NCBI GenBank assembly: GCA_019240405.1
Contig: JAFAYL010000059.1
Span: forward strand, 90,246 to 154,245
DNA: 64,000 nt
From: Acidobacteriaceae bacterium
GTDB taxonomy: Bacteria; Acidobacteriota; Terriglobia; Bryobacterales; Bryobacteraceae
Direction of reading: 5' to 3'
The notes under the pieces were generated by a model. That model made no database searches, had not been told where the DNA came from, and worked only from the letters and a program-made list of their open reading frames with translations. The translations under genes were made by a program, and so were the position numbers. Below, one piece after another: positions 1-10,483 of this stretch (within the stretch, counting starts at the first letter, position 1; the number at the start of each line of letters is the position of its first letter).

Positions 1-432
1 CACGCAACGGAAGATTTCGATCTGTGGCTTCGAGTGTTAAAAGCGGGAGGCCGGATCGCATATCAACGGGAACCCTTGTACCGATACCGCAGGCGAGAAG
101 GAAGCGCGACCTGGAATCCCATTGCGATGAATCAGCGCATTCTGGAGTCGCTCGATAGAGCGGAAGGAAAGATTCCGATGACGGATGAGGAACGTGACGC
201 GCTCGACCGGCACCGACGGAAGGTCAAGTCAGAACTGGCGATCGCGCGCGGAAAGCAGGCATTTGAACGGCGGGATTGGAATGCGGCGATCGCGCATCTC
301 ACCGAAGCCAATATGTTGATGCCGAGCGGGAAGGTTCGGGCAAAACTGGCTTTATTGAGATTTTTCCCGGCGCTGGTACATAGAGCTTATCAATGGAAAC
401 GCAGACGCGAAAACCAAGCCGCTGTGCTGTAA
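1..432 (+). CDS. Glycosyltransferase family 2, C-terminal part (truncated by window start)
   Basis: The frame is open from base 1, so the 5' end lies outside the window. The first residues read HATEDFDLWLRVLKAGGRI, the acidic ED-x-D-L-W-x-R-hydrophobic motif near the end of GT2 (GT-A fold) catalytic domains, followed by a typical Y-R-x-R tail. After the catalytic part comes a charged helical region (about residues 60-135) with a TPR-like stretch (ARGKQAFERRDWNAAIAHL), common in GT2 proteins carrying tetratricopeptide tails. The donor and acceptor sugars cannot be read from this fragment. It is followed by a secreted hydrolase and three membrane proteins that may belong to the same envelope-glycan region. 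The family call is firm; the specificity is unknown. Confidence 0.8.
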   Translation, partial: HATEDFDLWLRVLKAGGRIAYQREPLYRYRRREGSATWNPIAMNQRILESLDRAEGKIPMTDEERDALDRHRRKVKSELAIARGKQAFERRDWNAAIAHLTEANMLMPSGKVRAKLALLRFFPALVHRAYQWKRRRENQAAVL

Positions 433-440
433 TCGAGTAC

Positions 441-1886
441 ATGATCGGTTCCTTAGGACTTCGGCGATTTGCCTTGTTAATTGCTTGTTGCGGCGTGTTT
501 GCGGCATATGGTGGAACGCGCGCGCAGGAATCAAACGATCCAAGATTGCACGGTGGATTTCGAAACCCGACCAAAGAGGGATGGATTTTTGTGCACCTGG
601 AAGGCGGGCCGTCTGCCGTGGGATTTCAGCACGGATATCTGCTGAGCTCTGAGATTGAAGACGATAAGCGCGCGATTGAGCTCAGCACAACTCACGGCGT
701 GAATCATAGCTGGAATGAGATGAGATCTGTCGCACAAAAATACTTCTGGCCGCGTGTTCCCGACGAATATCGTCAGGAGCTACTGGGCATGGCTGATGGA
801 TTGCGCGCGCATGGCTCGAAGCTGGACGTCATGGACCTCGTGACGATGAATGCCTTCATGGAATACTCCTATTACTATGGAGAAGCGCGGCGGCAACAGG
901 CAAAGAGAGTAATCGCTAATCCGGCAGAGCATTGCAGCGCATTTGTGGCAACAGGCAGTTACACAAAGGACGGCCGGATCGTAATTGGCCATAACAATTG
1001 GACCGATTACCTGACCGGCAGCAGGTGGGACATGATCTTCGACATCGCGCCCGCTGGCGGGCATCACTTCATCATGGACGGCATGCCCGGGCTGATTCAC
1101 AGCGGCGACGATTTTGGGATTAACGATGCGGGGATCATGATCACGGAAACAACCATCGGAAATTTTCACGGCTTTGATAAGAAAGCGATTCCCGAGTTTG
1201 TCCGCGCACGCAAAGCGATGCAGTATTCGGAATCAATTGATGACTTCAACCGCATCATGAGAGAAGGAAACAATGGCGGATATGCGAACACCTGGCTCGT
1301 CGGCGATCGTAAAACGAACGAGATTGCTCGATTGGAGCTAGGACTGAAGAACGTGACGCTTGAGCGCACGAAGGATGGCTACTTCGTAGGATCGAATTTT
1401 CCGATCAATCCGAAACTGATTGCTGAAGAAACGGATTTCCCGGCGAATGATCCGAATACGCCGAATCAGGTTAGGCACCGGCGTTGGGATGCGCTTATGG
1501 CAGAGTACAAGGGACGCATTGACGTAGAAGCGGGCGAAAAATTCGAAACCGATCACTACGACATGATCACGAAAGAAGTCGATCCGAACGAGCGAACAAT
1601 ATGCGGGCACATTGATAAGTCGAGCCGGGGCCTGAAGGGATGGCAAGGGCCGTATGGGCCGGCCGGAACCGCTGAGGCTAAGGTGGCGGATAGCGTGATG
1701 GCAGAAAAGCTGTCATTTGTGGCGGGGATGGGGCATCCATGCGGTGTCGAGTTTCATGCGACTGAGTTTCTGAAGGCGCACAAAGAGTATGCGTGGCAGA
1801 AGCCGTTATTGGAGGATCTCAAGGCGAACCGGTGGACGGTGTTTGCGGCGGCGAGAGGGACAGAGACGACGGCGGCTGTGCGCTAG
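441..1886 (+). CDS. Secreted Ntn-hydrolase, phospholipase B-like / C45 acyltransferase family
   Basis: The 481-aa product starts at the ATG at 441, chosen over an in-frame ATG at 393 because it directly precedes a signal peptide (MIGSLGLRRF, then a hydrophobic run ending near TRAQ) and does not overlap the previous gene. The core motif HCSAFVATGSYTKDGRIVIG, followed by HNNW, has a Cys at about residue 165. This is the autoprocessing nucleophile position of phospholipase B-like and C45 (acyl-CoA:6-APA acyltransferase-like) enzymes, in which cleavage before Cys exposes an N-terminal nucleophile. A G-x-x-x-G-x-x-H segment (AVGFQHGYLL) near the mature N-terminus also fits. Such enzymes hydrolyse amide or ester bonds of acylated substrates outside the cytoplasm. 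The substrate here is unknown. Its stop overlaps the end of the convergent gene by 4 bases. Confidence 0.75.
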   Translation: MIGSLGLRRFALLIACCGVFAAYGGTRAQESNDPRLHGGFRNPTKEGWIFVHLEGGPSAVGFQHGYLLSSEIEDDKRAIELSTTHGVNHSWNEMRSVAQKYFWPRVPDEYRQELLGMADGLRAHGSKLDVMDLVTMNAFMEYSYYYGEARRQQAKRVIANPAEHCSAFVATGSYTKDGRIVIGHNNWTDYLTGSRWDMIFDIAPAGGHHFIMDGMPGLIHSGDDFGINDAGIMITETTIGNFHGFDKKAIPEFVRARKAMQYSESIDDFNRIMREGNNGGYANTWLVGDRKTNEIARLELGLKNVTLERTKDGYFVGSNFPINPKLIAEETDFPANDPNTPNQVRHRRWDALMAEYKGRIDVEAGEKFETDHYDMITKEVDPNERTICGHIDKSSRGLKGWQGPYGPAGTAEAKVADSVMAEKLSFVAGMGHPCGVEFHATEFLKAHKEYAWQKPLLEDLKANRWTVFAAARGTETTAAVR

Positions 1887-3061
1887 ATCTTTGGATCGGC
1901 GATAAGGCGCTCTTGATCGCGTGGCTCCGATACGTATTCGCCAGAATGCCTGCTTAAATAGCGGGCGCTGAGCACGGCCAAAACGAAAACAAGCGGCATG
2001 AAATTGCGCGTTTCAGTCAGCCAACTGAAAACAAGAGATGAGACGAATAGCACGGGGAGCAGATAGAAGACAGTCTTCTTCAGTGACGCTGGAGTTTCTT
2101 TCCAGCCCAGTATCAAGAAGGGCAAATATGCGCAAGCAGTCGTGAGGAACAGCGCGGGCCACTTAGGGTCAGTCCAGTTCTCTACGACGTGAGTATAGGG
2201 CACCCCACTTATTTGATTGAACTGCATGGTCCCCTTTAAGACGAGAAGCCGAACGCCCAGATATACCGCCGCACCCGACATACACAGGACACATGCCTTA
2301 AAGAGATACCTATTTTCCCTCCGGCAGAACAGGACGTAGAAGCCAGCCATCGCAAGTATGGTCTCTTTCGCAAGAGATCCGACAAGCAGTGTCGTCAGTA
2401 ACAGCGGAAAGTTTTGGGTTTCCAGAAAAATAAACGCGAGTACGAACGATAAGTGCGAGAGCGGATCCGTCAACTGCCCTGCATACCACTCGAAAGTAAT
2501 CGGGAACACTGCGGCGACTAACAACATAGCAAGAATTGCGCCTAAGTAATTGGTGTATAAACGAGCATAGCGATATAGAGCGTAGAAGAGCAGCAAGCCC
2601 AAAAATAGCCGGTAGACATCCCGTGCGACATCGAACCGCACCCGGCCGAGTTGCATCCAGAACACGATCGCATTGGGCAAGAATCTGTAAGAGTGGGGGA
2701 CAGCCCCCGGGGATAACTGCACGACCAATTTTTGGAGGTTTTCTTGCCAGGCCGCGTCGGAAATCGAACCGAAGTATCGTGACGTTTCGTCCACGTTGAA
2801 ACTGTGAACATTATTGATGAAGCTAGTAAGAAGAAAAACCAGAAGCACTAAGCAAAACGCCTTAGACCTGCTCGATGTTCGCACCTCGGCACGAAAAAAG
2901 CAGTAGCATAAGAGAATAGCGAAGGGATATTGCAGTTCAATCGCAAGATTGCTTCGGGATATTCTTGGCGGCGGAATCGGCCAATGCAAAAGCACGGGAC
3001 AAAGGGTGATCAAAGTAAGAATCCAGATCGCCGCTGCTACGAGCCATTTCGACTTGGGCAC
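1883..3061 (-). CDS. Polytopic membrane protein, possible GT-C-type enzyme (unassigned)
   Basis: This is a 392-aa integral membrane protein with about nine to ten hydrophobic segments, beginning with one at residues 7-27. Between the second and third segments lies a soluble loop containing SFNVDETSRYFGSISDAAW, an acidic loop in the place where GT-C glycosyltransferases carry their catalytic acidic residues. An RFLPNAIVFW motif follows. I recognise no named family with certainty. It sits one base after the stop of the upstream membrane gene (same strand, probably one transcript), which suggests a role in the same envelope-glycan pathway. GT-C function is inference from topology and context only. 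Confidence 0.55.
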   Translation of the reverse strand: MPKSKWLVAAAIWILTLITLCPVLLHWPIPPPRISRSNLAIELQYPFAILLCYCFFRAEVRTSSRSKAFCLVLLVFLLTSFINNVHSFNVDETSRYFGSISDAAWQENLQKLVVQLSPGAVPHSYRFLPNAIVFWMQLGRVRFDVARDVYRLFLGLLLFYALYRYARLYTNYLGAILAMLLVAAVFPITFEWYAGQLTDPLSHLSFVLAFIFLETQNFPLLLTTLLVGSLAKETILAMAGFYVLFCRRENRYLFKACVLCMSGAAVYLGVRLLVLKGTMQFNQISGVPYTHVVENWTDPKWPALFLTTACAYLPFLILGWKETPASLKKTVFYLLPVLFVSSLVFSWLTETRNFMPLVFVLAVLSARYLSRHSGEYVSEPRDQERLIADPKI

Positions 3062-3062
3062 G

Positions 3063-5384
3063 CTAGTTGACTCTGGTATTTAGGTTGTGTTTTTGCCGGC
3101 GGAAGAAATGACCATCGGGTTGAAAGTAACTCTTGCCAAAGTGCAACGCCAGTCCAACCGCGCAAGCCGCGCCGACAATCAACAAAGGCAATTCCATCAT
3201 TGGAGTAATTCCCGTAGTAGTCTGGATACTCATCGTTGGGGGCGCCGCAAACACCCAGATGCCGAAAAAGTGCACGATCTGAAGTATAAACAGCAAGAGT
3301 ACAATTATCCAGGGTAAAGCTAGTACAAACCCGCAAAGACCGACCGACAACAGAATAATATCCGCGTACGAGCTATGCGTTGTAAATGTCTGGGCAGGTC
3401 CAAACATTACAATTGACCAAAGGACAAGATCCAGGACGGCTGAGGCGGCGATCAATCCAAAATACCGGTAACATGTATCCCTGTTTTTTCTGAATAGCAG
3501 CACAACCAGTCCCAACCACCCAACGTTCAGAATGCCGACAGCATTCCAAATGTACTCCCGCTGAATAACTCGCGACTGTTCCGCAAATTGCCGATCGGGG
3601 CGGTGTTCCGCAATGAAGTGTGCCGAGGTCAGAATCGCCGTGTTCATAGGTTTTGGGCCTATCAGAGTACGCAAGTTTTCGAGCTTAAATCGGACATACG
3701 TGCCGAGATCCCATTTTGTATAGGAATCTTTGAGCGCTTGCAGGGTTGATCGCGGGTCAATATCAAACGCTCCGGCCAAGTGCATTTTGAGGAGCCGGTT
3801 GCCCGGCGGATCATAGAACTTCTGATACGCAATCCAAGGAGCAACAAAAATAGCGACCAGAGCGATGCCCAACACGCATTGCCGAAGCGGCAGAAGTCTT
3901 CGTTTTGGTAGTAACAACAGAAGTAACGCAGGAAAGCTAAACACCGCTCCCGGATGAGACATCATCGCGAGAGAGAAACTTGCGGCCCCTATTGCGGTAT
4001 CGAATGAAGTAATCGGTCGATTCTCATTTATAAGCCTTAAAACGATACTCACGCAAAATAGTACGAAGGTCGCCGCCAGTAACTTCGGCCAGACGTAAAC
4101 GCTGTTGTAAAACAAAAAGCCCGAGAATATCAAAAACCCGAGTACCTGTCTCATGGGGTACTCTCGGGCCCGTACTGTCTTAAGCAAACACCAAACGCCG
4201 CATATCCACAAACACTGTAAAGCTGTGCCGAGACACTCATACTGGAGTCCGATGTCCCTACTAAGTTTTAGCGTCCGTTGTAATAGGAAAATTCCAGTTT
4301 GGAGTGGAGGGCGATCACTGCTCAGCCAGTCTCCGCAGCAGAATGGCTCGATTGGAGCTCGTGTAAGGATCTTGTCCGCGAAAACAAGTGGGACTAAGTT
4401 ATCTCCCGGGCGCAACTCTTTAAAGAATCGGAGCCCGGGGACCGATGCCCCGGACGGAAATAGCCCGAAAAGAAAAAGAAAGCATAAATAACACACTCCG
4501 ACAGTAGAAACATAGACGAAAGGAGTCGCAATCTCTCGGCAAAGATTTCTCATCCGGCGATGCCTAATTAAAATGATGGCCAGCACTAACGCGGCAATTG
4601 CGACCGAGCCGAAAGAAAGTATCTTGCCGAGCAGCCTATTCCCGAAATAGATCCAAAACGCAAGATAGCCCAGGGCCGCGCTTGAGAGAATAATCAGCTT
4701 CACAACGGAGACAGGACAGACTTCACGCCTCGCCGCTATTGCCAGAGAAATGGCGAATCCGGGAAGCAAAAAAAGAAATAAGGTGAGCAAGTAAATCAGA
4801 ATGACAGAAAGGTGCCTCGTTCCGACGCTGATTAAACCCGCGGCTCGAGGCGTGCTGACGCCCAGCCAACCACCTGGCGCTGTTTCGTTATCGACGGCAA
4901 CTAAGTGAATATTTTTGCCGCTCAAACTGGACGGCAGCATCCAATCGAGTTTTACCCATCGCTCTCCGGGCTCAAGATTCGTTGACAAGAGTAATTGCTG
5001 GCGAGCGTGTGTATCTTCACGCTCAAGAAAAATGCCGTTTCGCGGCTTACTTGGGTATCCGGATACATAGAGCTCGAGAATTGAAGGAGCCCGAAATACG
5101 GGTGACACTAGTTCGCCTGTGTTGCGATCATCTCCGGCCCAGGATCCCCAAAAAATCATATCCTTAAGCTCTCCCGGCTTTACGCTGGATTCCAGTTTGG
5201 TAGTGGGATAAACACCGTGAGGAATGAATTTGCCCGAGATCTTCCACTGGCCCGACGGCGAGATCAGAGTGCGTGCGCGTCCTCGAAAAATCACAAGGCA
5301 AACCACAAGGGTAAGTAAAACTGCGAAGCCCCAGCGCGCTGCGGTTCTGAACCGAGTAATTCGAAACTCTCTCGCTGCTCTCAC
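3063..5384 (-). CDS. Large membrane protein with N-terminal extracytoplasmic beta-type domain, GT-C-like
   Basis: The 773-aa protein has one membrane segment at residues 18-34, an extracytoplasmic domain at about 40-185, and then ten or more hydrophobic segments. The soluble domain (81-180) starts with SWAGDDRNTGEL and ends with a GGWLGVS motif. It resembles the last 100 residues of the gene at 5467-7662, which suggests a shared recognition module. The membrane part contains a DWLSSDRPPLQTGIFLL loop; D-x-x-S-D-R-P-P-L is a pattern common in GT-C glycosyltransferases and related lipid-linked-sugar enzymes. No function can be assigned beyond a likely polyprenyl-sugar or envelope role. Transcription probably continues into the gene ending at 1883. 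Confidence 0.55.
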   Translation of the reverse strand: MRAAREFRITRFRTAARWGFAVLLTLVVCLVIFRGRARTLISPSGQWKISGKFIPHGVYPTTKLESSVKPGELKDMIFWGSWAGDDRNTGELVSPVFRAPSILELYVSGYPSKPRNGIFLEREDTHARQQLLLSTNLEPGERWVKLDWMLPSSLSGKNIHLVAVDNETAPGGWLGVSTPRAAGLISVGTRHLSVILIYLLTLFLFLLPGFAISLAIAARREVCPVSVVKLIILSSAALGYLAFWIYFGNRLLGKILSFGSVAIAALVLAIILIRHRRMRNLCREIATPFVYVSTVGVCYLCFLFLFGLFPSGASVPGLRFFKELRPGDNLVPLVFADKILTRAPIEPFCCGDWLSSDRPPLQTGIFLLQRTLKLSRDIGLQYECLGTALQCLWICGVWCLLKTVRAREYPMRQVLGFLIFSGFLFYNSVYVWPKLLAATFVLFCVSIVLRLINENRPITSFDTAIGAASFSLAMMSHPGAVFSFPALLLLLLPKRRLLPLRQCVLGIALVAIFVAPWIAYQKFYDPPGNRLLKMHLAGAFDIDPRSTLQALKDSYTKWDLGTYVRFKLENLRTLIGPKPMNTAILTSAHFIAEHRPDRQFAEQSRVIQREYIWNAVGILNVGWLGLVVLLFRKNRDTCYRYFGLIAASAVLDLVLWSIVMFGPAQTFTTHSSYADIILLSVGLCGFVLALPWIIVLLLFILQIVHFFGIWVFAAPPTMSIQTTTGITPMMELPLLIVGAACAVGLALHFGKSYFQPDGHFFRRQKHNLNTRVN

Positions 5385-5466
5385 GTTTTCAAGTCTCGAT
5401 CAGTTACAAACTTTAAGGGTCGGTGCTGGATCCCGCGAATGATTCCCGCTTTGCAAGACCGCAGGG

Positions 5467-7662
5467 CTACTGACACTGGCTAGGCTGCCCAATGGCAACC
5501 CACTGACCCCAACCACTTCCCTGATCTTGGGCGCTCACGCGAAGATGCCTGATTTGCTGGTCAACTGGAAAGCGCCAGAATCGCCATCGCCAATCTTGAT
5601 TTTGTAGAGGAGCGATTGCAATTGCCTCGTTGGTATCGGCATTTAAGATTCGAACGGACAGTCCATTTACAGAAGGACCGTGCAAAACAGGTAGCACGAC
5701 GCAATTATTCGGTGGCGATTCAAAACTCGACGAAAAGATTTGACCGACATTCTTGTCGCTACCACTCCAGCTACTAAAAAATGGACCGGGCGGCCCACTT
5801 CCAAAATCGAAGCGAGGCGGCACGCCATTCACACTCCAAGTTGAATCCATTCGCCACGTTACCCCATAGATTGGAGAACCGACCTCACTTGCGGTTAGCG
5901 ACCGGACCGTAGGTACAATCGATGGACCTGCAATGCGTGTTATACGTCGCCGATGCCGGTCTATAACGTACGTGGAAAAGGATCTGCTCCCAAAGCTCAA
6001 ATTGACGAATCCCACCCAAGCCAGCGATTCAGGTGTGTCCTCTGATCGAAGAATCGGTGGAAAACCGGCGCCTAGCTTTTGTCCAAATCCGACAATCGAT
6101 GCGGAGTCATCGTCGACGAAGAGCACCCGATTGAGTCGATACCCGTCAACCCAGCCGATAACTTCCAGGCCTCCAGTTACCGGAAGGATTCTCGTTACTG
6201 CTCCTTCCTGATCTGTGGCAGTACTTTCGGCAAACCTGGAGTTTACTTTCTTGCCAATCCATGACTCCGGTCCTTTGTAGAAAAAAGATAACCGCCCACT
6301 CCGTAGGATTGGCAAAGCAAGCTTAACAAATTCCGGATCAGGATAAAGATATCGGGCTAATTCCGGATCGAGAAAATCGGTTTCTAAACTGATGCTTGCG
6401 AATTGCCGCTCAGCAAACCACATAGCATTTCCGTTAAACCAAACACGCAGCTTCAGAAACATGGCGCACAGAAACGGAATTGAGATTAATGTGAGGCTCA
6501 GCGGGGATATCAGTCTCCACCGCCGCCTGCCGGAAAGCCAAAAGAGGGCCATGATCACGGCGCCCCAATTCGCGAGTGGCATCGTCAAATATCGCGGCGC
6601 CTTTGCTCCGGTAAACGTCCCATCATCAGGATTCATTCTGCCGGATGCAATCAGAAGGCCACTTAAGAGTGTGAACGCAGAGTATCCCAAGAGTACGACA
6701 GCCGGGCGAGAACCGAGCAGACGGGCGCGCCCGGCTATAACAGTTGCAACAACAAGGGCTGTAATATTCCCTAAGCCGATCCATACTCCGATAGTGGGGT
6801 CCTTGAGCGCACCAAAAGGCATACTCGCGTAAGAGGCTAGAAAACCTAGTAAGTAGAAAGGATGCGCTAGCATCTCTTTCCAATGTGGATTGCCGATGAG
6901 ATGATAACCGACAAAGTATAAAACGATGTTGATGAACGCAGCGCTCGTGAGAGCTACCATACAGCGCCTGTCGAGACTTAGTAGAAACGCGAACGTTAAA
7001 ATTACTGGCCACAGAAGTAACCCATTTGCGGAAGAATAAGTCGCGATAGTCCCGCATACGATTGTCCCAATCAACAGAGCAAGGCGCGAGGGCCGACCAA
7101 TTCGACTCAGTAGGAGCAGGGCCACGGCGGATGTAAACTGCGTCAAAGTCCATTGCAGTAAGAAAGGATCTCCGAGTACAAGTGCGCTCCCCTGCCAACA
7201 AACGATGATCCCAGCCAGAAGAAACGCGGTATAGCGGGTCGCACCAGGTAATGTTCTGTCGGAAAATAGAGCCCAGCCCATTATTCCCCAGGTCGAGAAG
7301 TAGCAAATAAAACTGAAAGCTAACGGTAATATTTCCCGGCCGTGAAGCAAAAGCATATCGAACGCAAATGTAAGCTCGGGGAAAATAATGCGATGTTCGT
7401 TATGCTGTTGCCACAGTACGCGAAAGTCGAGTGCCCGATAAGCCGGCACATGCTGGACAACATTCCAGTAATCCCAAATTGGAAGCGGATTGTAAAAGCG
7501 CATTATAGTGCGAATCGTGGTGAACCAGTTAGCGGCGCACCATGCCGAAAGTAGAAAGAAGAAGACTGGCCCAGCGTAGATTAAAATCGAGGTAAAAAGT
7601 TCCCGGACCGGCGTCGTCTCTTCCAGATGTTTTGGCGGGGAGTGTTCCGTTTCAGGCTCCAT
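5467..7662 (-). CDS. Large membrane protein with C-terminal soluble domains (unassigned, GT-C-like)
   Basis: The 731-aa protein has about eleven hydrophobic segments over residues 25-410, then a soluble tail of about 310 residues. In the first loop, IWDYWNVVQHV is followed by QQHNEHRIIF; related acidobacterial membrane proteins, as I remember them, carry such a D-x-W plus HNEHR pair, but I cannot name the family. The tail contains one domain around 490-620 (GGLEVIGWVDGYRLNRVLFV) and a last domain at 632-731 starting WSGSDKNVGQIFSSSF and ending GSGWGQW. That last domain matches the N-terminal soluble domain of the next gene on this strand (3063-5384). The two genes probably form one transcript and may act on the same surface polymer. 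Confidence 0.5.
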   Translation of the reverse strand: MEPETEHSPPKHLEETTPVRELFTSILIYAGPVFFFLLSAWCAANWFTTIRTIMRFYNPLPIWDYWNVVQHVPAYRALDFRVLWQQHNEHRIIFPELTFAFDMLLLHGREILPLAFSFICYFSTWGIMGWALFSDRTLPGATRYTAFLLAGIIVCWQGSALVLGDPFLLQWTLTQFTSAVALLLLSRIGRPSRLALLIGTIVCGTIATYSSANGLLLWPVILTFAFLLSLDRRCMVALTSAAFINIVLYFVGYHLIGNPHWKEMLAHPFYLLGFLASYASMPFGALKDPTIGVWIGLGNITALVVATVIAGRARLLGSRPAVVLLGYSAFTLLSGLLIASGRMNPDDGTFTGAKAPRYLTMPLANWGAVIMALFWLSGRRRWRLISPLSLTLISIPFLCAMFLKLRVWFNGNAMWFAERQFASISLETDFLDPELARYLYPDPEFVKLALPILRSGRLSFFYKGPESWIGKKVNSRFAESTATDQEGAVTRILPVTGGLEVIGWVDGYRLNRVLFVDDDSASIVGFGQKLGAGFPPILRSEDTPESLAWVGFVNLSFGSRSFSTYVIDRHRRRITRIAGPSIVPTVRSLTASEVGSPIYGVTWRMDSTWSVNGVPPRFDFGSGPPGPFFSSWSGSDKNVGQIFSSSFESPPNNCVVLPVLHGPSVNGLSVRILNADTNEAIAIAPLQNQDWRWRFWRFPVDQQIRHLRVSAQDQGSGWGQWVAIGQPSQCQ

Positions 7663-7701
7663 TACAGCTCAGGAGTCCATCGTATTATTTCGCCACACAC
7701 G

Positions 7702-7731
7702 CCGGGTCCGCCAGAACGTTTCGGGGCCCGG
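7702..7731 (-). terminator. Hairpin after the atp operon (possible terminator)
   Basis: CCGGGTCCG (7702-7710) can pair with CGGGGCCCGG (7722-7731), giving a GC-rich stem of about eight pairs with one bulge. It lies between the stop of atpC and the start of the next gene on the same strand. No clear U-run follows on either strand, so it may only attenuate or protect the 3' end. Confidence 0.35.
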
Positions 7732-7743
7732 ATTGATTGAGTG

Positions 7744-8145
7744 CTAACGGCCGCTAGCATCAATGCGCGCCTGAGCGCTTCGGGCAGCAAATAACGCCTG
7801 CGTAGCGGCCGCCTCAGTATCAGCATGCCTCAGAGCTTCGTTTGCGCTATTGAGGTCCTGGCGCGCTTTGTCGATATCGATATCCTCAGGAAATCCGGCG
7901 TGTTCGGCCAAAACACGAACGTGGTTATCAAAAATCTCGACGAAACCGCCCTCTATGGCGAGCACGCGCTCGCCCCCGGCGGTTTTGTATGTCAAGACGC
8001 CAGCCCCTAATGCGCTGAGCAGCGGAGCGTGACCGGCAAGAATCCCCATGTACCCGTTCTGGCCGGGTAATTCGGCCTCAGTGACCTGCTCGTCAACAAG
8101 CAGTCGCTCGGGCGTGGCGACCTCGAGTTGAAACGTATCGGCCAT
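7744..8145 (-). CDS. atpC: ATP synthase F1 subunit epsilon
   Basis: The 133-aa protein has the normal length for epsilon. The N-terminal beta-sandwich (residues 1-85) begins FQLEVATPERLLVDEQVTEA and carries the family signature LPGQNGYMGILAGHAPLLSAL. The C-terminal helical hairpin (90-130) follows. Epsilon sits on the central stalk with gamma and can inhibit ATP hydrolysis through its C-terminal helices. It is the last gene of the operon, 13 bases after the atpD stop. Confidence 0.97.
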   Translation of the reverse strand: MADTFQLEVATPERLLVDEQVTEAELPGQNGYMGILAGHAPLLSALGAGVLTYKTAGGERVLAIEGGFVEIFDNHVRVLAEHAGFPEDIDIDKARQDLNSANEALRHADTEAAATQALFAARSAQARIDASGR

Positions 8146-8158
8146 ATCGAGTAATGGG

Positions 8159-9622
<1,464 letters not shown>

Positions 9623-10480
9623 TTAGAGGGCGGCAGCGCCGCTCACAATTTCAATGATTTCGCGCGTAATTGCAGCCTGGCGAACACGGTTCATATTCAG
9701 CGTTAACGTTTGAATGACATCCCCGGCGTTTGAGGTAGCCGAATCCATAGCTGTCATCCGGGCGGCATGATAGGCGGAAATGGATTCAAGCATAGCTCGA
9801 AAAATCTCCATTTCGATGTAACGGGGGAGCAAAACGCGCAAGAGCTCTTCCGGCGGCTGCTCATAGATGTAATTAATCTGCTCGCCCCCTTCGGGAACTT
9901 CCACCGGAAGGATTCGTTTCGCGACTAGATTCGAGGCCATAATGTTCTTGAATTCGTTGAGAGCGATATAGACGGCGTCGACCTCGGACTTTCTGTAACG
10001 ATCGATCATCTTGTCGGCGATTGCGCGGGCCTGTTCATAGTTGGGCTTCTCAACGATGCCGATGTGCTCACCGGTAATTGTGAAGTTGCGCTTGCGGAAA
10101 TAATCACGGCCCTTCCGTCCAACAGTCTCGATGCTTATCTCCGCGCCCCGATGCTCATCCAAAAACCGGTGCGCCATGCGAAAGAGATTTGCGTTAAAAC
10201 CGCCAGCTAGCCCGGTGTCGCTGCTGACAACGATCAGTTGAATGCGCTTCTCTTCCCGGGTCTGGAGCAGAGGAAGATCGGCAACTGCTTGATCGCCGGC
10301 TGCCGCCGCGGCAAGATTCGACAGCACGCGGTGCATGATCTTTCCATAGGGTCGCGAGGCGATAGCTCGATCCTGTGCCCGGCGGAGCTTGGCAGCGGAG
10401 ACCATCTTCATGGCTTTAGTGATCTGCTGCATGTTCTTGACGCTGCGAATGCGGCGCCGGATATCGATAAGGCTCGGCAT
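9623..10480 (-). CDS. atpG: ATP synthase F1 subunit gamma
   Basis: The 285-aa central-stalk subunit has an N-terminal coiled-coil helix (MPSLIDIRRRIRSVKNMQQI followed by TKAMKMVSAAKLRRA), which is the gamma signature. The C-terminal partner helix ends MTAMDSATSNAGDVIQTLTL with NMNRVRQAAITREI, also diagnostic. Gamma rotates inside the alpha3-beta3 head and transmits torque. The gene starts 3 bases after the atpA stop and is followed by atpD after 18 bases, so it is part of the same transcript. Confidence 0.97.
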   Translation of the reverse strand: MPSLIDIRRRIRSVKNMQQITKAMKMVSAAKLRRAQDRAIASRPYGKIMHRVLSNLAAAAAGDQAVADLPLLQTREEKRIQLIVVSSDTGLAGGFNANLFRMAHRFLDEHRGAEISIETVGRKGRDYFRKRNFTITGEHIGIVEKPNYEQARAIADKMIDRYRKSEVDAVYIALNEFKNIMASNLVAKRILPVEVPEGGEQINYIYEQPPEELLRVLLPRYIEMEIFRAMLESISAYHAARMTAMDSATSNAGDVIQTLTLNMNRVRQAAITREIIEIVSGAAAL

Positions 10481-10483
10481 TTA

